From the NCBI GenBank assembly GCA_958510825.1, contig OY294046.1:12440847-12504846 (forward strand): DNA of 64,000 nt. The letters run 5' to 3'. The DNA is from Brachypterus glaber (taxonomy: Eukaryota > Arthropoda > Insecta > Coleoptera > Kateretidae). The translations under genes and the position numbers were made by a program. Position 1 is the stretch's first letter. Each line of letters starts with the position of its first letter. Shown here one piece after another: positions 48,501 through 52,422 of this stretch. Below the pieces are notes generated by a model. That model had not been told where the DNA came from. It did not search any database and worked only from the letters and a program-made list of their open reading frames with translations.

Positions 48501-50665
48501 TGTACAAAGAAAAAAAAATAACATTAATATTAACCATTAAACAGCATTTACAAAACAAAAAAAAACAAAAATTATTGTGTAAATAAAAGAAGGCGCCAAG
48601 TAGAAATTAACGTAGAGTTAAAGGCCAGGTCAGAGTCAAATAAGGACTGGAGAAAAGAGTTTTGAGTACAGGAAAGGCGTTTCACAAAATTAGCAACTTT
48701 TTTGCGTCGTAAAGCATCAAGCGTGTCAATTCCGGAATTCGCGAACATTTCTGAAGCACTATTGTAGCGGGAAAGTCTGTGTAGTATACGGAAGGCATCG
48801 TTATAACATATCCGAAGCGTGCGCCATGAAGCAGCAGTGTGGTTAAACCATAGTTCACCAGCATAGAGGTTATAGCAGAATGTTTTAAAAAGAAGATTTT
48901 TGACTTCGGAGGAGCACTTATAAAACCTTCTGGCAATCATGTTTGCGCGGGCACATAGGCTTTTGTAGTGTCGTTGAATATCAGAATTATCACAGAGCTT
49001 GTCATTTACATGACCAAGATATTTTATCTCAGAGACGCGATCAACTAAACTATTATCGAGATACACAGGAGGAACACTAAGGTCTTTATATGAAGGAGGT
49101 TTAAATACCATCATTTTGCTTTTGACGCCGTTGTATTTGAGAAAGAAAGCCCTAGCGAACTCTTCGCATTTTTTCACCAACATGCGAATACCCTGAAGTG
49201 AAGGACTAAGAAGGACCATGTCATCGGCGTAGCTAATGCAGTTAATCTTGACGCCTCCACAATAACAGCCTGCAGGAACTTTAGCAAGGATTGAGTGCAG
49301 TTCATCAATATAAGAATTAAATTCATCAGGAGCGAGTAAGCTGCCTTGGCTTACTCCGTTGCGAAGATTGAAGGATGGAGACAGAGAGGACCCCCAGAGG
49401 ACAGATGCGGTAGCTTTGCGATTCCAGCTATTCAAAAATCGGCATAGGTATCTAGGAACCTTACGTTTTAATAAAGTGTTGATTAAAGTGGGATGGTGCA
49501 CTCTATCAAACGCCTTCATAGGTCCAGGAAAATAGCATAAACAGGGGTATTCTTTTTAAGGTAATACGTAACCGTTTCTTTAAAAAACAGGATAGCTTCA
49601 GACGTGCCACTACCTTTCTTGAAGCCGAACTGATTATCACAGGTTTTAAAGTAGGGTTCACATCTGGTTAGAATAATAAGCTCCAGGACTTTGGATAGAG
49701 ACGTTGAAATAGCTATGGGCCTGTAGTTCGAAGAGGAGGCTATGTCTCCACTTTTATTCTTAACAATGGGAACAATAATGTTCTTCGTAAAGAATACTTT
49801 TTCGTTCAGTTTTTATTGTAGAATCGACCTGCGAAATTAAAATTTTATTGGTGCTTGTTTTGTATACTTTAAAATATAAAAAAAAACTTTAAACGCTTTT
49901 ATCTCAAAATTCCATTTTTTAAAACGGTTCCAGCGATTAAAAAAAAACTATTTAACATATTGACTTAAATCTTTCGGTATTTTCTGGAACATCATGTTGG
50001 CGAGTTCGCTAGTGTATTTTTTTAAAGGCTTGTAATTTATTTTTTATTCCTCCTTTTTTACCCGTTTTTGGTTGGAAAAATTGAATTTTTTTCACTAAAA
50101 TAAAATATGCGTGGAATTTTTGTTTTTTGGAATCTTGACTTATGTCTACACTAGTTAACTAAAGGATGTCATTTTTAACAAGACTGTTTTTGATTTTTGT
50201 GTTTCGGACCATTGGGGGCCGAGCTATAGCTGGAACCGTTTGTTATTTTTGAGGAGTCCAACTTCATCGAGTGCTGCACATTTATTTATGACGACAAAAA
50301 AAAACAATTTTATTTTGTGAACTTTAAGAGTTATCTAATACTTTGTAAAAAGTTTTGTACATAAAAATAATACAGGTCGTCTGAAAAAAAAAAATCCAAA
50401 AATCGTCAATTTTTTGCCTCAAAAATCAGAACAACCCCTTAAATCCTAGATACAAAATCCTTCTCTAATAATTTATTTAAAAATTTTGCTCAATATTTAC
50501 TTACTTATCACTTTTTTCTTGTTTTACATCTTTATTATCTGTTTCGCAAAATACTACCGATGGAAATGGAGTTTTCCAGTCTAAGTACAGAGTATCTACA
50601 GTCAAATCTGCAGTTATTAAGTAGGAATGTAGTACTATTTCCATAATTACCCAAAACGAGCATAT
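2245..50665 (-). CDS. ppk: pickpocket-type DEG/ENaC sodium channel, 8 exons, 5' partial
   Basis: Amiloride-sensitive-type cation channel subunit of the insect pickpocket family, expected in the plasma membrane of sensory or epithelial cells as a trimer. Join, in minus-strand order: 50665-50505, 45622-45487, 45395-45265, 41396-41153, 37464-37272, 10651-10504, 5041-4932, 2540-2245. Lengths 161, 136, 131, 244, 193, 148, 110, 296 nt sum to 1419, exactly 473 codons with one terminal stop; junction phases are 2,0,2,0,1,2,1 and all agree. Domains in the partial protein: TM1 about residues 3-20; FPSVVFCE at 34-41; Cys-rich block 104-134; CRF at 242-244; CGC 274-276; CxC 315-317; TM2 376-402 with the GxS selectivity filter as GCS (386-388). 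Known for the family: two TM segments, Cys-rich ectodomain, about 450-650 aa. Not found: the start codon exon with the N-terminal His-Gly region. The intron 10652-37271 holds a whole Gr gene on the other strand. No symbol number can be assigned. Confidence 0.86.
2587..3121 (-). mobile_element. LINE 3' end fragment with TTA-repeat tail
   Basis: The minus strand reads ETLDHIFFKCPMYKPLR followed by 45 more residues and a stop; the C-terminal H-x-F-x-x-CP box is typical of I/Jockey-type ORF2 ends. The element ends in about nine TTA/ATT triplets (plus strand 2587-2614). Heavily 5'-truncated. Confidence 0.65.
3229..3700. repeat. copy of the 15.5-16.5 kb foldback family
   Basis: Shares agtatattaaagtac, gagccgcttg, ccaacccaaaag and related blocks with 15496-16460. 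Contains a 90-aa minus frame that is repeat sequence rather than a gene. Confidence 0.6.
3766..3966. mobile_element. degenerate AGGGGTAAACCGC foldback
   Basis: Left GAGGGGTAAACCGCTGGAGG, right GGTTTTACCCCTC in opposite orientation. Same family as the cleaner palindrome at 5225-5412. Confidence 0.5.
3995..4031. repeat. AT palindrome
   Basis: The run ctatatactatac and its complement gtatagtatatag face each other across a four-base spacer. Followed by AT-rich DNA to 4470 with nothing recognisable. Confidence 0.6.
4475..4700 (-). pseudogene. possible LINE ORF2 C-terminal remnant
   Basis: The minus frame reads NTTYYESSILFNGLPNCK then NQRKFDSLLIKFYF. This resembles the F-Y-x-S-x-x-LWNSLP...-F-K-x-x-L box at the end of some CR1/Jockey-like ORF2 proteins. 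Isolated and short, so tentative. Confidence 0.35.
4932..5041 (-). CDS. ppk pre-TM2 exon
   Basis: Acceptor aaactttttag, donor TTAG|GTACGT, phase 2 in, phase 1 out, 36 full codons. Ends in NLRYIRRVLKEPLDLL, which fits the ppk segment (Y/R)xxR...xDLL that leads straight into TM2. Short and AT-rich, hence easy for gene finders to miss. Confidence 0.82.
5225..5412. mobile_element. palindromic MITE, AGGGGTAAACCGC type
   Basis: Almost fully self-complementary: left ACAATTTGTGAGTATTATTA, right its complement up to CACAAATTGT, with GAGGAAATCTTCAAAGATTT at the centre. About 190 bp, loop of a few bases. Confidence 0.75.
5613..6538. mobile_element. TIR element interrupted by a LINE fragment
   Basis: Ends CCAACGAACTAATAACTCTT (left) and AAGAGTTCTTAGTTCGTTG (right). 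Same family as the 1.09-kb copy at 59119-60206. Interior sequence shared with that copy (cattcgtaaaaactgac; cagagacaacaataccag) is broken between about 5702 and 6370 by LINE sequence. Confidence 0.72.
5702..6370 (-). mobile_element. LINE fragment: RNase H and C-terminal zinc box
   Basis: The minus strand reads WVPGHSDIPGNESADQLA (RNase H, about 6335-6280), FIGPEP, then, after a disrupted stretch, LTGHGTFNN, CRFCDYDKETASHILGQC and a stop near 5874. This is the RNase H plus CxxC...H...C tail of an I-group ORF2. The 3' end is a TCATCATCATC run (plus strand 5702-5716), consistent with a microsatellite-like tail. Nested in the TIR element 5613-6538. Confidence 0.75.
6560..7230. other. intron of ppk, nothing recognised
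   Basis: Between the TIR element and the LINE. A 78-codon and a 79-codon open frame occur on the plus strand (6625, 6967) but show no motif; no clear repeat ends. Confidence 0.45.
7250..9480 (+). mobile_element. I-group LINE, 5'-truncated, RT + RNase H
   Basis: ORF2 remnant of a non-LTR retrotransposon. RT: LVVTLDVKAAYDNVNPDIL (about 7347-7410) and KGLAQGSPLSPTLFNIYI (7540-7593); after a frameshift near 7600 the FADD catalytic box follows (QFADDIVIL, 7639-7665). Then RNase H: IYTDGSK (8520), CAAETKAIELAL (8630), LSDSMSALKKI (8700) and WVPGHTNITGNEAAD (8830-8875). The C-terminal box CQCGQEQDLTHIFFNC is at 9170-9220. Stop at 9366-9368 and a tail of ATTGGA repeats at 9462-9480. 5' truncation falls near 7250. 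It lies in the ppk intron between the CxC and pre-TM2 exons, antisense to ppk. Confidence 0.88.
7653..9368 (+). pseudogene. LINE ORF2 distal part (thumb, RNase H, C-box)
   Basis: 571 codons open without a stop, unusual for an old copy, hence a fairly recent insertion. Frame differs by one from the upstream RT part (7253-7630), which carries the A/B motifs, so full-length protein cannot be made from this copy. Confidence 0.8.
9481..10000. other. intronic repeat-like DNA
   Basis: Contains recurrent GGGCTAGGT/GGGCTATAT words (9540-9575, 9935) and GCCCATATTT words further on (10230, 10428) in the opposite sense, suggesting an old foldback, but ends could not be set. Confidence 0.35.
10000..10125 (+). 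pseudogene. Psq/CENP-B-type HTH fragment
   Basis: Reads NRRKWNEGDMEGAI and AEAVRDG, then in a shifted frame MGTFKALKMINIPRSIL. Together these resemble the pipsqueak-type helix-turn-helix found at the N-terminus of pogo/jerky-like transposases (RKWxEEDMxxAIxAVRxGxMGxxKAxKxFNxPRSTL). Broken by a small indel within the domain and followed by stops. Confidence 0.5.
10504..10651 (-). CDS. ppk exon with CNCINSC
   Basis: Acceptor ttttatcttgtag, donor GA|GTAATT, phase 1 in, phase 2 out, 48 full codons. Encodes TECNITGINC, then TTCNCINSCEKMD, which corresponds to the C...C...C-x-C-x3-C block (usually CxCLPxC) just before the pre-TM2 segment. The codon joined to the preceding exon reads Tyr, so the Cys often found after the CGC block is absent, or a small exon is missing between the two. 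A second donor (TTT|GTAGGA) would break the downstream phase and is not preferred. Confidence 0.83.
10781..10853. repeat. hairpin, 27-bp arms
   Basis: Left arm AACGAGCTAAGCGACAAATA continuing into AGAGCTC; right arm GAGCTCTTATTTGGCGCTTA then GCTTGTT. One or two mismatches, 19-base loop. Core of a small MITE about 130 bp upstream (minus strand) of the ppk CxC exon. Confidence 0.75.
10930..12560. mobile_element. large foldback, GGGCCACCCTG end
   Basis: Arms 11127-11330 and 12275-12484 are inverted copies: left CCGGACACTTTTTAAACCGT, right ACGGTTTAAAAAGTGTCCGG followed by GGGCCACCCTGTA. Further inverted matches continue inward (TTAGAGCAAAATGTA against ACATTTTGCTCTAATCC). A relative lies at 53958-54515, sharing the rare word GATTTTCGGCA. 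Confidence 0.65.
12561..13267. other. AT-rich ppk intron
   Basis: A short palindrome GTTATAACTGCAGTTATAAC near 12682, A-rich runs and (AATA)n at 13240-13268. No coding. Confidence 0.45.
13268..14089. mobile_element. TIR/MITE copy 1, CCCTAGTAGAAATT end
   Basis: Rich in repeated TAACGTTAG/AACGTT words at both ends; right end complement of CCCTAGTAGAAATTTAACG. The same sequence occurs in opposite orientation at 23924-24778, including the middle block around TGGCAGCTG. Left end appears truncated. Confidence 0.72.
14278..14490. other. GC-rich block of unknown nature
   Basis: Distinctly higher GC than its surroundings, with words such as CCAGTCGGGCGGACGGGTCA and GCCACGCCTACCTCGC. A 95-codon minus frame crosses it without any motif I recognise. 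Possibly the 5' part of a SINE or LINE. Confidence 0.4.
14491..15490. other. intronic DNA with repeat-like pieces
   Basis: 14700-14960 has moderately GC-rich stretches (gtgggctagtagtagaggg; gacttgtcatgtacagaagc) that look transposon-derived, followed by a poly-G run at 15277-15286. No gene recognised. Confidence 0.35.
15496..16460. mobile_element. foldback abutting the Gr 5' flank
   Basis: Arms about 15650-15990 and 16150-16460 are inverted copies (ccaacccaaaagaaaaaaag against cttttttttcttttgggttgg-like), and each side contains a smaller hairpin with AGTATATTAAAGTACTAG and GCGCTAAAAACG. Ends about 105 nt before the Gr start codon, so the proximal promoter of Gr probably lies in or next to it. 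Confidence 0.65.
16567..17517 (+). CDS. Gr exon 1
   Basis: 317 codons without interruption, ending ...DSLTRV before donor GTAAGT at 17518. Covers the N-terminus and about five and a half of the seven TM segments. A TA-flanked TIR element starts only 20 nt downstream of the donor, and a foldback ends about 100 nt upstream of the start codon. Confidence 0.9.
16567..27062 (+). CDS. gustatory receptor, 7tm_7 family, 2 exons
   Basis: Seven-transmembrane insect taste receptor (inverted topology, ligand-gated cation channel subunit in the family). Join 16567-17517 and 26733-27062, 951 + 330 nt = 426 aa plus stop, the normal size for insect Grs. Hydrophobic segments are visible around residues 57-80, 97-112, 150-178, 190-220, 260-295, 318-330 and 384-402. 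The C-terminus carries AAGFFEVN (374-381) and TYLIVVIQF (394-402), the Gr signature TYxxxxxQF. Splice: GTG|GTAAGT to tttcag|AGC, phase 0, as is usual for the 3' introns of Grs. Start: the frame is closed by a TAA about 75 nt upstream and 16567 is the first Met; Met at 16615 is an alternative. The 9.2-kb intron is filled with TEs. The gene is nested antisense within a ppk intron. Which tastant it detects cannot be inferred. Confidence 0.9.
17537..18435. mobile_element. TA-flanked TIR element, GGGGCTAGTTGTCGC
   Basis: Left GGGGTGACCGGGGCTAG, right the complement of GGGGCTAATTGTCGCA, with TA on both sides (17535-17536, 18436-18437). The terminal motif GGGGCTAGTTGTCGCA recurs inside (17908, 17927), and CGACAACGTGCCCCG/CGGGGCACGTTGTCG forms a central hairpin near 18230-18262. 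Tc1/mariner-type non-autonomous by its TSD. Starts 19 nt after the Gr donor site. Confidence 0.7.
18638..19496. mobile_element. nested TA-flanked TIR element, CACTGTAAAAA
   Basis: Left CACTGTAAAAATAAATTACA, right TTTACATACAGTTTTTACAGTG, with TA on each side (18636-18637, 19497-19498). Inside are about four 49-50-bp repeats (ATAGTCC...GGTAATATTTTGCATAGACC, 18660-18845) and about eight 11-bp ATTCTTTTACA units (19318-19395). No coding. Confidence 0.78.
21399..21562. mobile_element. palindromic MITE inside the hAT-like element
   Basis: Left TATACAGCCCGTTTGAAATT ... AGAAAACAAAGATCGAGGCT; right AGCCTTGATC...TCTTTGTTTTCT...TTTGAGATT complement. Imperfect inverted arms of about 70 bp. Confidence 0.55.
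22359..22790. mobile_element. half copy of GCGGTCC foldback
   Basis: CAGAGCGGTCCAAAAGTCAC and the following text match the left arm and centre of the complete element at 55295-56011; the right arm is missing. Confidence 0.65.
23924..24778. mobile_element. TIR/MITE copy 2, CCCTAGTAGAAATT / CCCTGGTAGAAA
   Basis: Inverted relative to copy 1 at 13268-14089. Left CCCTAGTAGAAATTTAACG, right complement of CCCTGGTAGAAAAGTATATA; both arms carry AACGTTAG repeats. About 855 bp, no coding. Confidence 0.75.
25017..26185. mobile_element. 1.17-kb GC-rich palindrome, TTA-flanked
   Basis: Termini CACAGCCCCAC and GTGGGGCTGTG, flanked by TTA on both sides (25014-25016 and 26186-26188), as in PIF/Harbinger-type elements. 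The two arms of about 560 bp are near-perfect inverted copies (e.g. GAATTCCGGCATGACGGATG and complement). GC-rich with repeated GGGCCC/GAAAATG phrases, in sharp contrast to the AT-rich intron. Frames up to 104 codons appear on each arm but are mirror images and have no domain. Confidence 0.75.
26330..26447. mobile_element. hairpin MITE upstream of Gr exon 2
   Basis: TGGTACTATTGGGTAAA and TTTACCCATGAGTGCCA frame inner arms AAAATTAACCTG/CAGGTTAATTTT around GAGGCGTCAGCCAAG. Ends about 285 nt before exon 2. Confidence 0.7.
26733..27062 (+). CDS. Gr exon 2, TM7 and C-terminus
   Basis: Starts after ttataatttcag and runs 109 codons to a TGA at 27060-27062. Includes ELWKMAYHAKSYTNKF, AAGFF and TTYLIVVIQF. 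In many Grs this part is split into two or three short exons; here it is one exon. Confidence 0.92.
   Translation, partial: SAAFYLVLSCDAAINESLYTSKIYCKLLESYPLYSEIGQELWKMAYHAKSYTNKFTAAGFFEVNRNGLIGLLGVATTYLIVVIQFKDSKKYKNDPYTKSNLTDFFKDFQ
27063..28166. other. Gr 3' flank
   Basis: AT-rich DNA after the Gr stop. AATAAA-type words near 27840 (caataaatattaat) could serve polyadenylation. A TATTTA-repeat stretch at 27490-27510. No other gene seen. Confidence 0.4.
28167..30236. repeat. tandem array of four foldback elements
   Basis: Units 28167-28686, 28701-29098, 29113-29667 and 29682-30236. Each begins TTGGCAGACTAACATCTCTA and ends with the complement; the arms are built from 18-19-bp repeats like GGAGTAGAGATGTTACGG. 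The central 300 bp (TAGATTATTTTATTTTTTTC ... GAGTTAAGA) is near identical among units. Every junction is the same 14 bases, TATTTGGCCAATAT. Unit 2 has lost its left arm. A degenerate solo relative is at 52771-53038. Confidence 0.88.
30415..31660. mobile_element. TTAA-flanked TIR element, copy 1
   Basis: Flanked by TTAA (30411-30414, 31661-31664), the piggyBac-type target. Ends GGGGTTGTTATAATTTTTGA and the complement of GGGGTTGTTCTGATTTTTGA. The interior (30560-31090) resembles the inside of the CAGGGTG element at 38622. Copy 2 is at 47801-50438. Confidence 0.75.
31665..32765. other. ppk intron with CACTGTAAAAA-like pieces
   Basis: TACACTGTAAAAAATAGTGT near 31855 and TTTACATTACTAATAATGTA near 32412 suggest a decayed relative of the 18638 element. 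A 73-codon plus frame at 31962 has no motif. Confidence 0.4.
34018..34153. mobile_element. 136-bp MITE, TAA target
   Basis: GGGCCACTTGCACCAA and its complement TTGGTGCAAGTGGCCC are the ends; TAA precedes and follows (34015-34017, 34154-34156), as in PIF/Harbinger MITEs. Confidence 0.8.
34265..34885 (-). pseudogene. I-group LINE remnant: RNase H end and zinc box
   Basis: The minus strand reads GHEGVEGNEAADSRAREGA (RNase H, about 34745-34690), and further on DTCCICSEAPEKAEHIICFC (34465-34405), the C-terminal CxxC...H...C box. Frames between are disrupted. Confidence 0.7.
35426..36340. other. ppk intron
   Basis: Contains ACAGACAGAC-type repeats (35640-35660, 35866-35880), otherwise no recognisable feature. 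Confidence 0.4.
36346..36473. mobile_element. 128-bp hairpin MITE
   Basis: Arms ATTATGTATATCACCGACTT and AAGTCGGTGACATACATAAT, continuing inward through CATCAGAAC/GTTCTGATG and ATCATCAGTA/TACTGATGAT. Confidence 0.75.
36474..37271. other. ppk intron next to CRF/CGC exon
   Basis: AT-rich. Frames of 67-77 codons on both strands at 37001-37222 are mutual shadows without motifs. Confidence 0.4.
37272..37464 (-). CDS. ppk exon with CRF, NCEMEC and NCGCFF
   Basis: Acceptor tttatttcag, donor T|GTAATT, phase 0 in, phase 1 out. Encodes DKKDCRFKHEN, then YYALSNCEMECEIDW and LKNCGCFFHLLP. The order (R/D)xCxF-x2-E ... F-xY-x-x-xNC-x2-EC ... C-G-C is the classical DEG/ENaC central Cys motif. Immediately before the exon lies a small hairpin (37520-37586). 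Confidence 0.92.
37520..37586. repeat. small hairpin upstream of ppk exon
   Basis: GTATTCAGATAAGA and TCTTATCTGAATAC, separated by about 37 bases; 56 nt from the acceptor of the exon at 37464. Confidence 0.65.
37590..38621. other. ppk intron, unassigned
   Basis: Contains GGTTAACCGT/ACGGTTAACC words in both orientations (37686, 38050, 38150), hinting at an old TIR element whose borders I could not set. Confidence 0.35.
38622..39356. mobile_element. intact TIR element, CAGGGTGTTCC, TA target
   Basis: Termini CAGGGTGTTCCAGAACTCGC and its complement, TA on both sides. Second-tier arms GGTTGGTCCGGAAATGAGCC in inverted orientation. 735 bp, no ORF. Reference copy for the split element 18593-23346 and half copies at 52520-52620. 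Confidence 0.82.
39759..41130. mobile_element. foldback with 49-bp tandem repeats, copy A
   Basis: Starts with four 49-bp units (AATCGAAATACTACGTCGGC ... GTCGGCAAATGAT, 39759-39955). The other end has TCGGTAAAT-GGTTGGCAATATGATC-type repeats (40830-41000) and CGGCCGCCGAACCATTGTTT, ending in TTGGGT. Interior about 90% alike to copy B at 56977-58370. Its end is only 22 nt from a ppk donor site. Confidence 0.72.
41153..41396 (-). CDS. ppk finger-region exon
   Basis: Acceptor attattttcag, donor ACA|GTAAGT, phase 2 in, phase 0 out, 81 codons. Contains GYGNLSVVLRKTD and GVAVLDRTETIS, resembling the ppk GLSVVL and GxxVLIHxxxExP segments that precede the second Cys block. The open frame continues upstream to 41479, but that extra piece lies next to a TIR element (from 41466) and reads like repeat sequence, so the internal acceptor at 41397 is preferred. 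TE ends sit 22 nt past the donor and 70 nt before the acceptor. Confidence 0.82.
41466..42593. mobile_element. TIR element, CCCTGATA ends
   Basis: Ends CCCTGATAAAACAC and complement of CCCTGATAGCACAAAAACCT. The arms are saturated with AAGAATATTCTTA-like palindromes and AGCATGCTTA words. 1.13 kb, no coding. Lies 70 nt upstream of the ppk finger exon. Confidence 0.65.
42594..43480. repeat. direct repeats around a simple-repeat segment
   Basis: AATCATTAAATGATGTCATA with the following TGAAATAGCAAATGTT occurs at 42718 and again at 43421. Between them lie a (GT)n microsatellite (43238-43260) and unassigned sequence. Confidence 0.6.
43488..44032. mobile_element. TIR element, AGATACCTCAGTTCTTAG
   Basis: Left TAGATACCTCAGTTCTTAGC ... 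CATAGGTAGAGAA; right TTCTACCTATGTGTTCTTAG ... TATCT. Imperfect arms of about 40 bp; about 545 bp. Confidence 0.55.
44059..44200. mobile_element. MITE, TAAGGCC...GAGGCTCGCATAA
   Basis: Left TAAGGCCTACCTAGAGGCTC, right complement of TAAGGGCCTATCAACAGGCT. A relative at 56791-56935 shares ATGCCGTGATTGGCTTGATG. Confidence 0.65.
44430..44960. repeat. G and C homopolymer-rich repeat tract
   Basis: Runs of about 14 G (44447), 10 G then 9 C (44535-44558) and 12 C (44940), separated by similar A-rich segments (aaaggtaaaataaaattac twice). Looks like a diverged tandem or foldback; no gene. Confidence 0.5.
45265..45395 (-). CDS. ppk Cys-rich exon with GLCYAIN motif
   Basis: Acceptor ttattttcag at 45397-45396, donor AG|GTAAGA, phase 0 in, phase 2 out. 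The encoded stretch carries LRSECSAIFEKCYYNG, then KCCDYFVPIPT and GLCYAINN. This matches the ppk pattern C-x6-C-x8-C...F...T..G.CY.FN in the ectodomain and is one of the best anchors for the family call. Confidence 0.88.
45487..45622 (-). CDS. ppk ectodomain exon (WFEND)
   Basis: Acceptor ataacttttag, donor GAG|GTAATT, phase 2 in and 0 out, 45 full codons beginning WFENDTFKIEK. Little family-specific sequence by itself; it is called because its phases and place bridge the TM1 exon and the Cys exon exactly, and because poorly conserved sequence is expected here in ppk proteins. It ends about 90 nt before the next exon's acceptor. Confidence 0.68.
45672..46206. mobile_element. foldback related to the 25-kb palindrome
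   Basis: Arms ATTCTGCAACCCGAGCTAAA and TTTAGCTCGGGTAGCAGAAT. The right end goes on to GTGGGGCTGTG|TTA, the same terminus and target as 25017-26185, and GAATCCGAATCCG is shared too; the left terminus is missing. Interior has AAGGTCAAGTC repeats. Confidence 0.7.
46207..47505. other. ppk intron
   Basis: No clear repeat ends. Frames of 61-64 codons on both strands at 47068-47290 overlap and carry no motif. Confidence 0.4.
47509..47712. mobile_element. 204-bp MITE
   Basis: Left CTATTATGTAGTATTTCAGT, right ATACTAAAATACTACATAAT then AG; arms of about 68 bp through ATATCTTCTGTTTCATTC and its complement. Confidence 0.75.
47801..50438. mobile_element. TTAA-flanked TIR element, copy 2, split by a LINE
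   Basis: TTAA at 47797-47800 and 50439-50442. Matches copy 1 (30415-31660) along both halves. The LINE 48441-49781 interrupts it between ...TTTTCGGTAAA and TAAAGAATAC.... Removing it leaves about 1.3 kb, the size of copy 1. Confidence 0.75.
48441..49781 (-). mobile_element. CR1/Jockey-like LINE, 5'-truncated, RT domain
   Basis: Minus-strand ORF2 remnant: upstream frame has YRPIAISTSLSKVLE and FGFKKGSGTSEAI (about 49720-49600), then LD|MKAFDRVHHPTL (49525-49485), NGVSQGSLLAPDEFNSYI (49370-49310) and YADDMVLL (49230-49205). Reading frame shifts by one base just before MKAFDRV. 315 further codons are open to 48572. The 3' tail is (TAAA)n (TTTA repeats at 48443-48466). Imperfect target duplication TTCGGTAAA (48432-48440) / TTCGTAAA (49782-49789). 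Confidence 0.85.
50505..50665 (-). CDS. ppk exon with TM1 (first exon found)
   Basis: Opens after an acceptor ending tttcgtag (AG at 50667-50666) and ends at donor GTAAGT (50504-50499), phase 0 in, phase 2 out. It encodes FWVIMEIVLHSYLIT (TM1) followed by TLYLDWKTPFPSVVFCE, which is the ppk signature T-Y-L-x-W-x-T-x-FP-x-V-x-x-CE just outside TM1. A shorter version starting at the CTGCAG near 50617 is possible, but it would lose TM1 and change phase. Confidence 0.8.
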
Positions 50666-50689
50666 CTACGAAATTTTCAAAAAATAGTA

Positions 50690-50825
50690 TATTCTGTAAC
50701 TAGTATGGAATAGACAATATTCCGCGCGAGCGGAAAGTTTGTCATACGAGCCGGTAGACGAGTATGACGGTCCCGCGAGTGCGGAATGACTATTCCATAC
50801 GTGTTGTAGACTATACTTTTTCTTC
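50690..50825. mobile_element. hairpin MITE upstream of ppk TM1 exon
   Basis: GTATGGAATAGACAATATTC and GAATGACTATTCCATAC frame GC-richer arms CGCGAGCGG / CCGCGAGTGCGG. Begins 25 nt from the ppk TM1 exon acceptor, so it occupies the intron end. Confidence 0.65.
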
Positions 50826-50839
50826 GACTGCAAATATGA

Positions 50840-51890
50840 AACACTGTATGGCTTTAAACTGCAGACAAAACAAAAAACAATGTTTTTTGTGACTCGACAT
50901 TGTAAATGCAACAAAGCACATATTTTTAAATAAAGAAATTAATGTTATTTAATAATTTTAACAAATCAGTACTTAAAAAAGATTTTTATTTAATTTTAGC
51001 ACATATTTACAAATTATAATGCAAAAATTGAAGGTTATGTCAGATTGTTGTGACAGATATCAGGTTTAAATATTTAACAATAGATGGAGCAGTTTTAATT
51101 TTTTGAACTAAATTGATGAAAAACTAGTCAAATATTAAGAAAAACTAATAAACTTTATGTAATTTTAACGCAAAACTTTAAATTGCATTAAATTATTCAA
51201 TGTTTCATGGTAACATATATATATATTTGCTAATTTTGCTACAGTTTTCTTTACTTTCATAAACAAGAGATGGCACACAAGTGCTCATTCTAACACTTGA
51301 TACGGAATATTCATACCGTATCTAGAGCTAGAATGGATTCATTCTGTGTTTGAAAAGTGTGTGTATTTGCTTACATTCTAAAGCAGTCGTATAAAAAGGA
51401 ACATACTCTACAGAAAACTAATATTAAGAATTCGGAAACTTTATCATTTTTTATAAGACCAAATTTTTTAGGTGATCCAGGGGTGCTTTACTTCCAGCCG
51501 TGTCGGTACTAGGTGCTGGCTTCGAGACAAAAGTTTTTGTCCGCCTGTGTATTCAGATATAGATAATTCTTATCAGGTCTGCCAACATCTAATGTAGTAC
51601 TTTTGTGCAAAATTAGATGGCGCCACCAATTTGTACGCTCTCGATACAGAAATATTTTAGCAAAAAAGCGTGAAATAGGAGTTATATGATATTTTTAAAG
51701 GGATTTTCTCATTCTTTGTGAAAATTCTGTAGTAGAGTAGAGCAATTTCTTTATAAACGGGTTGTTTTGAGTATTGCACAAACTGCAAATTTAATTTTTC
51801 CCTATCCATCTATGGTACGTTTTAAAATAGATTCTACTTTTATAATAAAAATAGGTCGGAACTTTTAGGACATGAGGCGATAAGTCTGCT
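50840..51890. other. AT-rich DNA upstream of ppk TM1 exon
   Basis: 51590-51650 carries a fragment shared with 40618 and 57885 (TTAGATGGCGCCACCA). No N-terminal ppk exon recognised. Confidence 0.4.
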
Positions 51891-51894
51891 GAAT

Positions 51895-52036
51895 ATATCG
51901 TCGCCTTCCTTACAAAGAGGCGTATCTCAAAATGACACTTATACATAAAGTGACATGTTCATCAAATTAATAGACATGTCGGTATTTTGCATCAATACAT
52001 TTTGAGATAAGCCCCTTTGTAAGGAAGGCGACGATA
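51895..52036. mobile_element. 142-bp MITE, TATCGTCGCCTTCC
   Basis: TATCGTCGCCTTCCTTACAA and TTGTAAGGAAGGCGACGATA are perfect inverted ends. Four bases separate it from the next MITE. Confidence 0.82.
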
Positions 52037-52040
52037 CGTA

Positions 52041-52422
52041 CACTGCCGCACATTAAATTCCGGACACCTAAAAAATTGACATTTTTTAAATTCAAATATT
52101 AAACTAGAAGTAAAAATGTAAAAAAATTAAAAAAAATTTTTATTAAAAATGCGGCAATAAGAAGGACTTTAATAATTTGATAAACAGTTGCAGTGGCGTA
52201 ACATGCAAGTCCTAGAAGATGGGGTAAAAAACATAGTTGTACATTATTTGTTGCTGTTAATAGGAAAAAAAATTTAATCATTCTTAAAACAAACAAAAAG
52301 TAGAGAATGTTTAAGCTTCAAAACAAAAAACGAATCAGTCAAATCCATTAATTAGTTTTTGAAATATTTGAATTTAAAAAATGTCAGTTTTTTAGGTCTC
52401 CGGAATTTAATGTACGGCAGTG
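52041..52422. mobile_element. 382-bp MITE, CACTGCCGCACATTAAATTC, TA target
   Basis: Arms of about 60 bp with only about three mismatches; TA before (52039-52040) and after (52423-52424). Confidence 0.82.
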
